The position numbers were made by a program, and so were the translations under genes. The notes below the pieces were generated by a model that saw only the letters and a list, made by a program, of their open reading frames with translations, made no database searches and was not told the DNA's origin. A stretch of DNA of 64,000 nucleotides from Euryodendron excelsum (taxonomy: Eukaryota; Streptophyta; Magnoliopsida; Ericales; Pentaphylacaceae), in NCBI GenBank assembly GCA_033060915.1, contig CM065388.1, positions 30,150,001 through 30,214,000 on the forward strand, written 5' to 3'. Below are positions 21,302 through 33,737 of the stretch, piece by piece (position 1 is the first letter of the stretch; the number at the start of each line of letters is the position of its first letter).

Positions 21302-24300
21302 CTTATCCTCACTTTTCAAGTCAAATACCTCCAGGACACTATTTTAAGTGTTCTTGCTCCCTTCCGGCCTTCTGAGTCATTCCCGCCTCCTTCAAATCAT
21401 TCCCGGACTTTCCGGAGTCACTCCTAGTGAAGCCAGGCTAAAATTTACATGGTAGTCACTAGTACAGGCGCCCAAATCTAGTCAAAGATACATTGCTTGC
21501 CGACTTTAATTGTTTCCTAAATGGTTGGCGCCACTAGTAGTGGCGCCAAGCCAAAAAATGGCCTGGCGCCACTCGGAGTGGCGCCAGTGTAGAATTTGGC
21601 CTGGCGCCACTGCAACAGGCGCTAGGTTTGTCTTCCCTCTATAAATACAGAGCCTCATTCAACGTGAAAAGGGTTTGAAAACTTAACCTAGAAATCACAC
21701 AATTCGATATACAGAGCTCGAGCACCTCCAAAGCCCTAGCCTCCCTAGGTTTTCCCAAACCCTAGCCACTATACGCAAACCCTAATCTCCTATACACTTA
21801 CACACTCCCCCATATACTCATACACTAGCCTTCAACCATCTTTTGAAGACTGGAGGAGCTGCAACCCGAAGCTTGAAGACAATCCTTAAAGGTCGAAGAC
21901 GAAGGTCAAGACGAAGACCGAAGATTTGAAGACTGCACGGCGCGTAAAATAAACAAGATACAAGGTAGGCTCTCTTTTTAATTTTCCGTACTTCCCCCCT
22001 CTCTTCTCTCTCCAACCCACTTGGGTTTTCTCTATTTTAATCCCCCATCTCTTTCCCCCCCTTTCTTTGCATGCTTGAAACAAGGGGATTCCCGGTCCAT
22101 GTGTAGGATTGGACTATTGGAGAGTCACCGTGTCGGGGGCTTTCTTCTAGTCTAACCAAAGACCACGTGGGTCCGGCCCCCTTGATTATGTGGTGAAGCC
22201 TTAGCCTTGTATGTTCACGACCCCCAAATTGCATTGTGCATATCATAGTCTTGCATCTTTCAAAAACCGTTTTCAAAGTTGTTTTTTAAAACGTTTTCAA
22301 ACTTGTTTTCAAAATTGCATCAAAATCTCTTTTTCAAAAACATGTTTTCAAAATCACAATCCTAGGGTGATTCTAGCCTTTCCATGGCTAGGGTTGCTTT
22401 AGGAAAGTGTTACATTAAAAGTGACCTTTTGGTCTATATTTTCAAATCTTGTTGTTTTCAAAATCGCTTTCCTAAAGTGGTTCTAGCCTTCTTATGGTTG
22501 GAATTGCTTTAGGAAAGTGAGATGTTTTTACACCTTCTAAAAACTCTCTTAAAAAATCTCTTCCTAAAAATCTCTTTTTCAACATACTTTCCTAAAACTC
22601 TCCTCTTCAAAATTGTTTTCAAAAACTCCCTTCCAAAATCTGTTTTTCAAAACTCTCTTTTTCAACTCCTCTCCAAAATCTTTTCCTCAAAATTCACTTT
22701 CTAAAATCACTCCCTAGATTCACTTTTCTAAAAAATCTCTCCTAAAAGTCTTTCCAAAAACTCTCTTTTCTAAAATCTTCCTTCTAGAAATTCCCCTCTA
22801 GGTTTTCCTTCCAAAACCTTTGTTTCCAAAAACGCACTTTCTAAAAATCCCTTTTCCTTATAGCCCAAGTCAAGCCTTAGAGCCAACAATTAGGATACTC
22901 TAATTTTCTTTCCAAAAACATGATTTTCAAACTTTGCCCTAAACCTAGATTTCCAAAACCTCTTGTTTTCACATCCAAACTATACATGTTTCCAAAACCT
23001 ATTTTCTACGTCCAAAACTATAGTCTTCCAAATCTAGGGTTTCTAAAATCTCCCTTTCCAAATCCTTGCCAAATCCTATCTTCCCTTTAGGAAATCAAAT
23101 CCAATCTCCCCGTTTAGAAAACTAGATCCCGTCCTCCGTTTTTGGAAACAAAATCCAACCTTTCTCTTTTAGAAACCAAATCCAATCTCTTCTTAATCCA
23201 AACCTTTCCTAATTCAATTCCTTCCTAAACCATAAGTTTCCTAAACCTAAATTTTAAAATCTTTCCTTAAATTTCAAAATCTAACTCTTTCTTAATTCAA
23301 ATCCTTCCTAAACTTCCGTTTTCCTAAATCTTAAGTTTTCAAAACTTGAACATAAAAATCTTTCCTAAATTTTAAAACTCAACTTTCAAGTCTTTCCTAA
23401 TTCAACCATTTCCTAATTCTACCCCTTTTCAAAATCTTTTTCAAATCTAAGTTTTCAAATATTTCTTAAACTCAAGCCTTTCCTAATTTCAAGACTTTCT
23501 AAAATTTAAACTCTAAAACTTTCTAAATCCTAAACTTTCTAAATTTCAAATCTTTCTAAAATTCTAAGCTTCCTAAATTCAAAATTTTCTTAAGTTAAAT
23601 CTTTTTAAACCCAAATCTTTCTAAACTCTAAACTTTCCAAAACTTCAACATCTTTCCAAATCTAAGACTTTTCTCAACTCAAAGTTTTCTTAATTTAAGA
23701 CTTTCTTAAGTCAACACTTTCTCAATTCAAACATTTCCTAAATTGAAAACTTTCCTTTTTCAAACCTTTTCCAAAACGAAACTTTCTTATTTTCAAAACT
23801 TCCTTGTTTTCAAAACTTCCCACTTTCAAAACTTCCCTTTTTCGAAACATTCCAAAATTCAAAACTTTTTTAACTTGAAACTTTCTAAATTCTAAGTCTT
23901 TCCTAAACTATACTTTTCCTAATTCAAAACATTTCTAAATTCAATACTTTCCCATCTCAAAACTTTCCTAAAGTGAAAACTTTCCTAAACCTAAAACTTT
24001 CCTAATTTCAAACTTTCCAAAAATGACACTTTCCTAATTCGAAATTTTCCTAATCTAAATTTTTCCTAAATTCCAAGTTTCCAAATCTTTCAAGATCTTT
24101 CCAAATCCAACATTCCAATCTAATCTTTCTTAAATCTCAAGTCTTTCCTAGGTCTTCTATCTTTCCTAAGTCTAGGTTTCCTAAAACCAAGTCTTTCCAA
24201 AATCAATGTTTCCAAAGCAAGTCCAATCTTCTCAAATTCAATCTCCTTTTCTAATCTCAAATCAAATCCAGTTTTCAGTTCAATCTCTTTCTTCCAATTC

Positions 24301-25170
24301 AATCTCTCTCTTCAAATCAATCTATTTTCAATCGGACTCCGGTCCGAACTACGGCTGACCTGATTCCCCCAAAGGGATACGTAGGCAACCTTCATAGGTG
24401 CGGTCACAATACTTTTCAAACTTTCAATTCCACCCTCATGGGTGCGGTTTCCAAAATCTTTTCAAATTTCAAATTCCAATCAATTTTCAAATTCCAATTT
24501 CAAAATTTCTATTTTCAAACTTCTATTTTCAATTTTCAAACTTTCCAATTTCAATTCTATTTCTTCGAATCTATTTTCAAATCAAATCAATCTCTTTCCA
24601 AATCTATTTTCTAATTCTCTTATTTTGCACTTGCATCTCATGCATCATATTTTTCAAACATTGTTTTTCAAAGTGAATAGGATTGAACATATGTTAATTA
24701 AAGACTCTCATAGGTGAATCTAGGGTAGATTGACATGTAGGTACCGAAAGGGCGGGGTAGGGTGATAGCTTAGTGCGTCTTCCCTACACGTAACCAACCT
24801 CCAAACCTAGATCATTGATTTCAAAGACCGAACGAAGTTATTTTTCTAAAAAAGGGCTAAATGTTTTTCAAAGGTTGCCAAACAACCTGTTTTTCTTAAA
24901 AACCCTCTCTCGAGGAGATATTTTCAAATCGTTTTTTCAAAAACCCTAAGTGTAGTCTTCGGATTATGCTTAGTTTTTAGGTGGCCTAACTCACCTTAAT
25001 CAAGTTAGGTGGCGACTCCGAATCTTTTTCAAAAGCCCTTTATTCAAACCTGTTTTCAATTCAAACCTAGTCGCACTCATTCTTTTAGGAGGGTGAGTTC
25101 TAACGAGAGAGTACAACATTTTTCCCGCTTGGGTGAGTATTCCTCGAGTGCGAAAAATCTGGGCGCGACA

Positions 25171-25175
25171 AACAC
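25171..25175. repeat. target-site duplication AACAC, right
   Basis: Partner of the AACAC at 19975-19979. Removing the solo LTR and one copy rejoins antisense LTR E. Confidence 0.85.
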
Positions 25176-26831
25176 TTGATCTTTAATGGTGATGGGAGGC
25201 AGACATATAAGTGTTTAGAGTGTATAGAGGCTAGGGATTGGAGAGTGGCTTGAAGGAATTAGGGTTCTGGGGAAACTCGAAGGTTGATTTTAGAGAGGCA
25301 GAATTTTTGAAGCTATTTTTTAGATCCAGAATATTGTGAGGGGTGGCCTGTATTTACAGTCAACCAAAATTGACCATGGCACTTGTAACATTGGTGCTAG
25401 GCTTAATTTTGGCTTGGCACCACTAGTAGTGGTGCCACCCCCTTAGGAAAATTGTTAGGTCAGCAAGAAATAGATCTTTGACCCTTGGGACACAAGGCAA
25501 AGATTTAAGTGTCTGTCCTAGTAACTACCATGTAATTTTTGGCATGGCTTCACTAGGAGTGACTTTGGAATAATCCAAAAGGTTCTGAGTAGCGAGACTC
25601 AGTCTGGAATGGACAGTAACACCTAAAAGAGTGCCTCGAACGTAACCAATTTGACAACTAAAGCCAGTGTGGTGAAACAAGACAAGTGAGCATTTAGGAA
25701 CAAAGCATTCATTTGGACTTGACTAGTTAACTAGATCAGTGCTAGAGAATCGAGAATACTATTAGAAGTACCCCTGGAAGGTAACCGGTTTGACACCAAG
25801 AGCCGGTGTGGTTCCCGGAGGCAATTTGATGCCTAGGAGCAAAATAGTTATTTTAACCCATTACTCTCGGAATCGATTTGAAAATGATTGGAAGGCACTA
25901 GAATGTGCTATATTGTCTTTAGGATAATTCTGGAATGGTGGACTTACCGCTTTGAGGCCTTATGTACTTTCTCAAGTAGCGTGTCGGTGGGGCCCACCGG
26001 GGCATTTTGGTCATTTTTCACCAGAATGGGTTAGCAAGCACTTGTGTTAACCCTAGTTTTGAGTGTTTCTGTCACTCTGATGGTGTGTGATGAGTTGATT
26101 TTCAATGGTATCCCATTCTCTGGTAAACATGCCACAACCAAGAGGTGTGTTTGATCCCATGACATTGGGGGTTTGTTGGCATCCCTACTGTTGACCTGTT
26201 TGCAAGTGTTTTCATCACTCTAACGGTTGCAATGTTTGTGAGTGCTTTCATTACTCTAGCAGTGTGCATTCATTCCGGAGACTGCTTGATATCGGGAAGC
26301 TACTAGACGATCTTATCACCTTGGGACCTTACGTACTTTTTATATCGACTTGTCAAATAGTAGACATTCTACGTTGGTAGGCTAGCAGACGCCGAAACTA
26401 AACCACTCTACCATGTCGAGGATATGGGTTCTGTCCCGGTCGACGGGTATGAAAGGACTTATCGGTCTGAGGGGTTTTATGTTTTTTTGGTAAACGTGTC
26501 ATGCTAGATGAACTTCCTATCTAAGGGATTAACTTTCTCAATAGACGTGCCAGATTGAGTTTGAATGATCTTAACTGGAATTGGAATTAGAATTAAGGTT
26601 GAAATATGGACTTATTGTCATTAAGAAGACGTGTCAATTAGAATTGGACTAAGCAATGCCCAAAGGGTATTTTGGTCACTTTGCTTCTTTTAGGCCTGGT
26701 GGGTCCGTGAAACATTTGATTAACTAGATTGAATCTGGGAAGCCGACTTGGGCTTGAATGTGTTTGTGAAGTTTGAATGTGAGTCCTATTGAGTTGGAGA
26801 TTATTGAGCGGGCAAAAATGGGGTGTTTATA
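25176..26831 (-). mobile_element. antisense LTR E, right part (U3)
   Basis: The reverse complement gives the U3 of a family LTR beginning TATAAACACCCC (a decayed TGTAAGCACCCC) at 26831, with TTTTTGCCCGC, GGACTCACATTCAAAC and the GTTAGAG-type blocks. It is closest to LTRs D and F. Palindromes (25380-25435) are decayed. The right edge lies within the second DUF7745-like pseudogene. Confidence 0.75.
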
Positions 26832-27281
26832 GCGTCATCAATAACCCTTAACAATCTTCAACGAGCCCTGAAGCAATCTTCATAAGCAAACCGATTAAAG
26901 AGAAATCGAACACTGACCAATAGAGAAGCATCATCAACTACCAACTCAAGAGCCCCCCCTCAAAAGTCTAAAAATCTGCTCAAAGCATTGTGACCCATAG
27001 GTAGCAATCTTGGATCAAGCACTTCGACCTAGCCATCACTCAGTCCTAGCATACCATAATACTTAGAAAGCGTAGGTGTCAACTCACATTGCCCAAATCA
27101 AAAAAGACTTAGCTGTGGATGCCAAAAGCAACTGGCCGCCTCAATGATACCAGTAGTCAACTCAACATCCAGGAAAGCTTTCAAGAAACCAAACGCTATC
27201 TCAAACTGTACCAGCTCGACCTGGGACATGCTGTCAAACCAACCCCTGACTGATGCCCTCTTAAGATCTCAAAGGATCATA
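26832..27281 (-). pseudogene. second antisense DUF7745-like cargo pseudogene
   Basis: From an ATG at 27280 on the minus strand, directly after an acceptor-like TTTTGCCTCTTTGTTAG, the frame shows RGWFDSMSQ, EIAFGFLKAFLDVEL, IIEAASCFWHPQLSLF and then CELTPTLSKYYGMLGLSDG. This parallels the C copy (AWHDS, VASLLSV, CELAPTPHEYGFLLGF) at modest identity, so the two are diverged relatives and not recent duplicates. In-frame stops are present from the start (at the fourth codon). The gene is cut at 26831 by antisense LTR E. The domain name rests on the (E/D)LTPT.(E)Y pattern. Confidence 0.55.
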
Positions 27282-27600
27282 CTAACAAAGAGGCAAAAGC
27301 TACGAAAGAAACTACACACATCCTAGAACGCTTAGAAGCCTATCCATATCCAACAGGCTAAGTAAAAGGAAGTAATCTAACTCAAGCTATTATGGTGTAT
27401 AGCTGTGAGATATGTCATGAAATAGATAACAATAAAAAATGTGCATTCCTAATATGTCATAATAAGAATCAAAGATAAAATTAAAAAGGGAAAGTATGTA
27501 CAAAAATAGAACTGTGCAAAACTCTCTATGTCTTTCTCTCAAAAGAAGGAACAAGGGAATGGGGCAGAATACAAAAAGAAGCCAAAGTCGCCCTCTACTA
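27282..27600. other. internal region, no gene seen
   Basis: It corresponds loosely to 14160-14540 of element D: GTGCATTCCT, TATGTCATAA and a segment GGAACAAGGGAATGGGGC...AAAAAGAAGCCAAAG matching 14483-14525. No open frame of interest. Confidence 0.4.
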
Positions 27601-28676
27601 ATGGCTCCAAAAAACGTGTGATAAAATCGTAAATGCATGGCCACGATATAGTAATAACTCAGTGAAGTCAGAGGTTGATCCACAAGGAAGAGGGTTAACA
27701 CATTTAGGAAAACTTACCTTGGTTCAAAATCCCTAAGGGAACTATTTAATAAAAAAAGAAAATAGTTTTAGGATAGAATTTGATTAATCTAAGCTAAACT
27801 ATGAAAAACGATTTAGGATTAATAAAAGAAAGACTTGAAACCAATTGTTCTAATCAATTGCTTCACTCGAAATTTCAATGGAGGTTTTTGATAACTCAAA
27901 TCATTAACTGCGTCGTGAGTCTTTGATTAAGAAGATTTAGCAATATAAATTTTTATTCTTTAACAATCAAATCTAGAATAAATTAGGTTTAGAATCATAG
28001 ATGCATACCATTGACTTGTGCAATAAATGTATGAAACTAGGGTTTATGCATAAGTATTACCATGCATAATCAAATATCTAAGTTTTCATAAATATCTAGA
28101 GTTTGATCCCAAAGAATAGAGAAGAAGAAGATAAAATTATTGAAACCTTAGTTACCTCCATTGTTCATTTGAGATCTTCACAATTGATCCTAAGATGGCA
28201 TCTAGCTACTTAAAGCCATGATAAATATGCAAACTATGTATTGAAAAATATTGAAAGACTGAGAATCTAAGGAATTGAAAAACTATGGAAAGCTTTGTAA
28301 AGTTCTACTCTAATATACTCTTAAAGCTCTCAAAGAAACCCTAAACTTTGTAAAAACTAACTCTATCCAAAACAGGGCTCAATCCCAGCTTATATAGGAA
28401 ATGAAAAACTAAAATCCTGCATACCGTTAGAACGCCCATGCCGACCATTCGAACGCACTATTCGAATAGGTATCTAACGATGCTTCTGATGCTTTTTTAG
28501 CTCTTTGAGTCTCTCTAACACGTATCGAACCTGATTATGATGTTGTGCTCTACTTGACATATCGTTTGACCACCCTCCGTACTGTTCAAATGCTTGACCT
28601 TTCTATTTGAATGTGTGTTCTAACACCTTTAAGCTTTTTTGCCTAACTTTGTCCTTTTTAAGCCTAGATTCATGTT
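27600..28676. other. unidentified sequence
   Basis: About 1.1 kb unlike the rest of the window. It contains GAGGTTGATCCACAAGGAAG (27668-27687), an AT-rich middle, a TATATAGG (28391) and a run of CGTTAGAACGC/CATTCGAACGCA/TATTCGAATAGG words (28427-28480). No frame with a recognisable product. It may be an end fragment of another transposable element. The right edge touches LTR F. Confidence 0.35.
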
Positions 28677-29464
28677 TGTAAGCACCCCATTTTTTGCCCG
28701 CTTGGCAATCTCCAGTCCGACCGGACTCACATTCAAATTGACACAGACACATTCAAGTCAAAACTAGTTTTTCAGACTCAATCTAGTCAATTAATTGCTT
28801 TGCTAGCCTGTTAAGCCTAAAAGAGGCAAAATGACCAAAATGTCCTTGCGGCATTGCTCGGTCCAATTCCAGTTGGCACGTCTTCCTAAAGATGGTAAGT
28901 CGCTATTTCAACCTCAATTTTAGTTTCAATTCCAATTCAGACCAATCAAACTCAAACAGGCATGTCTTTTAAGAAAGTTGATCCCTTAGACAATAAGTCC
29001 ATCCAATTTGATGCGTTTACCGAGAAAACTCCTCAGAATAGTATGTCCTTTCAAACCTATTGTCCAGAACAAAAACCAAGTTCCCAAGATGTTAGAACGG
29101 TTCACCTCTAGTGCTTGCTCCAATGTAGAATGTTCGTTATCTGGCACATCTTTCAAGAAAGTTGATCTCTCAGATGATAAGTCCATCAAGTAGCTTTTTG
29201 AGATTCGGTAATCTCTGAAATGAATGCACACCGTCAGAGTGACAAAAACACTCGTAAATAGGTCGACAATGGGAATTACCAACAAAATCCCTATGTCACG
29301 AGACTAAACACAGCTCTTGGCCGTGGCATGTTCACCGAAGGACGGGATGCCTTTGGAAATCAACTCATCACACACCGTTAGAGTGATGAAAGCACTTAAA
29401 AGTTGGGTCATCCGGTGAAAAATGACCAAATTGCCCTTTGGGTCTTTCTGGCACGCTTCTTGAG
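28677..29464 (+). mobile_element. LTR F, first 0.8 kb
   Basis: Begins TGTAAGCACCCC and shares the GTCCGACCGGACTCAC subtype with LTRs D and E. It ends at 29464 where LTR G starts TGTAAGCACCCC, so G inserted here. Its continuation beyond G is not recognised. Confidence 0.7.
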
Positions 29465-31489
29465 TGTAAGCACCCCATTTATGACCGCTTGGCAGTTTAT
29501 AGTCCATCCAGACTTGATTTCAAGTCAATATGGACATATTCTAGAATTCTAGTCCTAATCTAGTCTATTTATCGCTTCATGGGCCCACCAGACCCAAATA
29601 GAGGCAAAGTGACCAAAATGCCCTCGTAGGCGTTGTTCAGTCTGATCTCGTAGGCTTGTCTTTCCGAAGACAGTAAGTCCCCTTGCCAATTCCAATAGGC
29701 ACGTCTTTCCAGCGACAGTAAGTCCCCTTTCCAATTCCTTGTCCAATTCCAATCCCTCTCTCGAGAAAGTTAATTCCTCGAGATGGTAAGTCTATCCTTT
29801 CCGGCACGTTTTTTGAAGAAGGTCTCTTTGGAACAGTAAGTCCCTTCAAACTTGTTGATCGAAATGAGACCCCAAGTCCCCAAGATGGTAGAATGGTCCA
29901 CCTTTGGCGCTCGCTTGCCTGACAATACAGAAATGTCCGTTTCAGCACGCCTTCTGAGAAAGTTGACTTCTCAGGCGCTAAGTTCCTTTAGCAGCTTCCT
30001 GAGATCAGGCAGTCTCAGGAATGATCGCGAACCGTCAGAGTAGCGGAAGTACACGTAAATATCGCAACCGTTAGAGTAGCGAAAATACTCACAAGCAGGT
30101 CGATATAGGGAATTTCCAACAAACCCCTGTATCACGAGACTACCGTCAGAGTGGCGGAAACACTCAAAACCCAGGTCAACACTAGTGCCTGCTAGTCCAC
30201 TTCGGTAAAAATGACCAAACTGCCCCTAGTGCCATTTTTTGGCACATTTCTCGGGAACACACCTAAGTCCTCGGAATGGTAACTCCACCCTTTCAAGATC
30301 ATCTTAGAGACGATCTAGCACGATTAGGTGCTTTCTAGTCAGTTTCGGGCTAGTTTCGAGACTTTCCAGTCGAGATGACCATTTTGGCCCTAGGCATTCG
30401 AACCCCCCGGGGACCACACCAGCTTTGGGTATCAAACCGGTAATCTCCCGAGAATGCTTCTTATAGTATTCCCGACCATCCTTTATCTTTTTGGATCATT
30501 TTGAGTCAGTTCCGGTAAACCCGGTGCAAAATGACTGGTTTGCCCGTGGTGGGTCGGTTGCCTTTTTCTAGCCACCCCGGCTCTAGATATCAAACCGGTA
30601 GCCTTTGGGAACATTCTAAATGATGTTTCTAAATCTCGAGTCTTTTTTTGGGACATTCTGAGTCTGTCCTGGCAGCTTTCCAATCCAATTTACTATTTTG
30701 CCCTTAATGGCCCGGTCAACCTTTCCGACAATTCTCGTCATTCTTTTTCAAGTCTACTACCTCTGAGACACTGGTGTAAGGGTTCCTACCCTTTTCCGGC
30801 CTTCCAGGCCATTCCCGGTCCATTGAAACCTTTCTAGACCTTCCAGAGTCACTCCAAGTGAAGCCAGGCTAAAAATTGCATGGTAGTCGCTAGTACAGGT
30901 ACCCAAATCTTCTCAAGATACGTTGCTTGCCGACTTTAAAAACTTTCCTAACTGACTAGTGGTGCCAAGCCAATATTTGGCCTGGCACCACTCCTAGTGG
31001 CACCAGAAGCATTTTTGGCCTAGCGTTACTGCAACAAGCGCCAGGTCATTCTTTTGTCTATAAATACAGAGCCTTCTCCAACGCGAAAGGGGTTTGTAAA
31101 CTTAGTCTAAAAACCCTACTTTTCGATATACAGAGCTCGTAGCCTCTCTAAACCCTAGTCTCCTTAGGTTTTCCAAACCCTAGCCTCCTATACACTCACA
31201 TACACTTCTATATAGTCATACACTAGCCTCCAAAGCCTCCTTTGAAGACTTGAAGTGCTGGAATCTAGAGCTCTTGAAGATCGAAGCAAACATTAGAAGA
31301 TTAAGACGAAGATCAAGATGAAGACTGAAGTGAAGACCAAAGCGAAGCAAGCAAAGCAAAGCGCGCAAAGCTAAGCAAAATAAAGAAGACATAAGGTAGG
31401 CTTCTTATTTACATTTACGCATCTTCCCCCTCTCTTCTATCTCCTAACCCACTTGGGTTTTCTTCTATTTTAATCCCCCATCTTCTTCC
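29465..31489 (+). mobile_element. LTR G, left part
   Basis: Family LTR beginning TGTAAGCACCCC and reading through U3 (two 157/158-bp-type units starting 30419 and 30577), decayed palindromes (about 30950-31040), TATA box 31059-31066 and leader. At 31489 it is interrupted by the copia element, and it continues at 43425. Palindromes and repeats are more decayed than in the solo LTRs. Confidence 0.82.
31485..31489. repeat. target-site duplication CTTCC, left (copia)
   Basis: CTTCC precedes the 5' LTR; an identical CTTCC follows the 3' LTR at 43420-43424. Removing the element and one copy restores the LTR phrase seen in other copies (CCCATCT-CTTTCCCCCC-type). Confidence 0.9.
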
Positions 31490-33680
31490 TGTTGACTTAA
31501 AGTTGACCCTTGTTGACTTCAGGTTAATTCCCATGACGATTTTGATGATAACTAAACCTTGTGTTATTTTACTAACGATTCTACTTAGTGTGCAGATTAA
31601 CTAAGTTCATAACTTAGACTTAAAGTTCAATCTTAAGTCTAATACATGTCAAAGAGAATGCACAACAAATTCAAGATCAGGCAATGAATTCCAAGAGCTA
31701 TGCAATGAACCAAACAGAGGATTGACGCCTATCTCTACTTCAAACAAATGTTCTACATTCGAAGAGATTGAAGGTGTTAAATTAAAGCTTCTATCAAGTA
31801 AGCATAGTTTTAATGAAGATTGATTTGCACTAGACTGAATTTCTCATCAGAATATGCAAAGATCAGTTGAAGAGAAATTGATTGTTGAAGAGATTGAAAA
31901 TGCTCAAGAGATGATTTCATCTGGTATGCTAAGACCAATTTAAGACAATGCGATTGAAGTTGCTGAGAAAATGGCTCACAATAAATATCTGATCCCTACC
32001 TGGAATCCAAGTAAAGAATTCTTCTACAATATAAAGGATCTATGAAGACTAGATGCATGAAGGCTTCATCATGTCTGCAATGATCTCAGTAAAGTGATTT
32101 TAATGAAAATTGAAGAATTGTTAGCAAAGAAAGGAAATCAGAATTCAAGCATTATGAAGCTCTACACAAATGAGGAAGCTTGGCATTGAAAGATAGTGTT
32201 CTACAATGAAAGAAGGAATCTTTGCAAATGAAGAAGAAAAGATGAACATTGATCTAAAGAAGTCTTGAGAGTTTGAGAGTCAAGAGAAGATCAATATTCA
32301 ATAATTGATTCAATCCAAATTCAATAGAAGTTAACTCTAATGAGTTAAAGAGTTTTGATTGATCATCATACCCCAAAGATATACTCTTTGAAGATCTTAT
32401 ACCAGTGCTTTGATAAACTTGATCAATAAAAATCTGAAAGCAGATTTTTGGACAATGAGGGGACTCATGGAAATGAGGAGTCGCCTCTTGACCATAGCAG
32501 CAAAAAGGCCTAAAGACAAATTAGACAATGAGGGGACTCATGGAAATAAAGAGTCGCCTCTTGATCATAGAAGCAAAAAGGCCTAAAGATAAATTGGACA
32601 ATGAGGGGACTCATGGAAATGAAGTGTCGCCTCTTGAACACAGAAGCAAAAAGCCTAGAAACCATACATTCAAAGAGTGGACTCATTGAAATAAAGAGTC
32701 GCCTCATGGAGACAGACGCCAAGGCTTAAAGATGACATGATCAATAAGCGGACACATGAAGACGAAGAGACGTCTCTTGGTAGTGGAAGTAAAAGGCTTG
32801 AAGATAATATGATCAATGAGCGGACACCTGAAGATGAAGTGTTGCCTCATGACAGTAGAAGCCAAAGATGTGAAGACAGAATGAACAAGGAGTCGCCTCG
32901 TCGATATGAAGAGCAGACTCATGAAGTCAGTGAACTACATCTGGTAAATGCAAAAGCAGAAAGTGTTGACTACACAGACCTGGTGCCGACTCCTCTGATA
33001 TAACGGCTATTTTTCTTAATGTTACAACGGACTGGACGTGCATTAATGATACCCAACCACCTCTAACGGATGGAATCAATACAATGGTATATATACAACC
33101 TTCCAGCTGCATTTATACAAGTGATTGAAGACAAAAACAAGATCAAATCTATTGATTCAATGATATACTCTGAATATTCTTCCTGTCTTCTTTAGTGAGC
33201 TTGGAATGTAAAATTTACTCTTGCTAGAGAGTGTTAGTCACTTGTATAGTTTTATACACTTATAATTGAGAGTTTAGAGAGTTCTTTTGTGAAAGCAAAA
33301 CTCTTGTAAGTTTGAGTGGAGCTTGGACAAAACCACTTGAAGATTGGAGAGCTTGGTGAGGAGTTCTTTGTATAGTGAGTTGAGCACTTTGTCAATCAAT
33401 GGCCCATCTTATAATAGGTGATTACATAGTGGAAGAAGACTTCAAGGAGGTCTTGGAGTGAGGACGTAGACCACGGTTTGTGATTGAACCTCGGTAAATT
33501 TGTGTGCCCTTTCTATTGCCCTTTCTATTGCGTTGTTTTCTTTACTTCTTCTGATTACATTGCATTGCATATAGATTGACTTTTGTTACATTACCTAGAT
33601 TAATTTTAATTAATCTTATTTGCTCTTAATCTTCAAAAAACCCAATTCACCCCCCTCTTGGGTTGCCTTTTGGACCAACA
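31490..33680 (+). repeat. 5' LTR of the copia element (2191 bp)
   Basis: TGTTGACTTAAAG...GGACCAACA, matching 41235-43419. It includes a 72-73 bp tandem repeat (32451-32925), a TATA box TATATATA (33088-33095) and a C-rich CCCCCCTCTTGGG near the end. Minus-strand frames over the repeats (for example 32510-32722) arise from the repeat periodicity and are not genes. Confidence 0.93.
32451..32925 (+). repeat. 72-bp tandem repeat in copia LTR, 6-7 copies
   Basis: GGACTC/GGACAC anchors fall at 32461, 32534, 32607, 32679, 32750 and 32822. Units share GACAATGAGGGGACTCATG and a GAGTCGCCTC core. The same array is in the 3' LTR (about 42217-42700). The GTCGCCTC core recurs upstream of the env-like ORF. 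Confidence 0.88.
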
Positions 33681-33682
33681 AG

Positions 33683-33694
33683 TGGTATTAGAGC
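33683..33694 (+). other. primer binding site, tRNA-iMet type
   Basis: TGGTATTAGAGC lies two bases after the 5' LTR. It differs by one base from TGGTATCAGAGC, the complement of the 3' end of plant initiator methionine tRNA used by copia elements. Confidence 0.9.
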
Positions 33695-33737
33695 TAGTAT
33701 TCCTGCTATTATGGCTTAACATCCTAGGAATAGATCC

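Larger units (their letters stand above)
19980..25170 (+). mobile_element. solo LTR, TGTAAGC family (5.2 kb)
   Basis: A complete LTR (TGTAAGCACC...GGGCGCGACA, 5191 bp) flanked on both sides by AACAC and with no internal region, which is the signature of intra-element LTR-LTR recombination. It defines the true ends of the family's LTR. Contents: 81-bp units (20193, 20347, 20428), 29/37-bp units (20478-20680), three 157-bp units starting 20831, 20988 and 21145, palindromes (21526-21610), TATA box 21640-21647, a G-poor tract (about 22260-24300), the GATACGTAGGC motif near 24376 and the terminal hairpin near 24985-25010. It lies in antisense LTR E. Confidence 0.92.

Noticed and set aside
27390..27701. 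Minus-strand 103-codon hydrophobic frame
   Set aside because: It crosses the boundary between internal region and the unidentified block, is F/L/Y-rich from AT-rich DNA, and has no homologue in the other copies seen.
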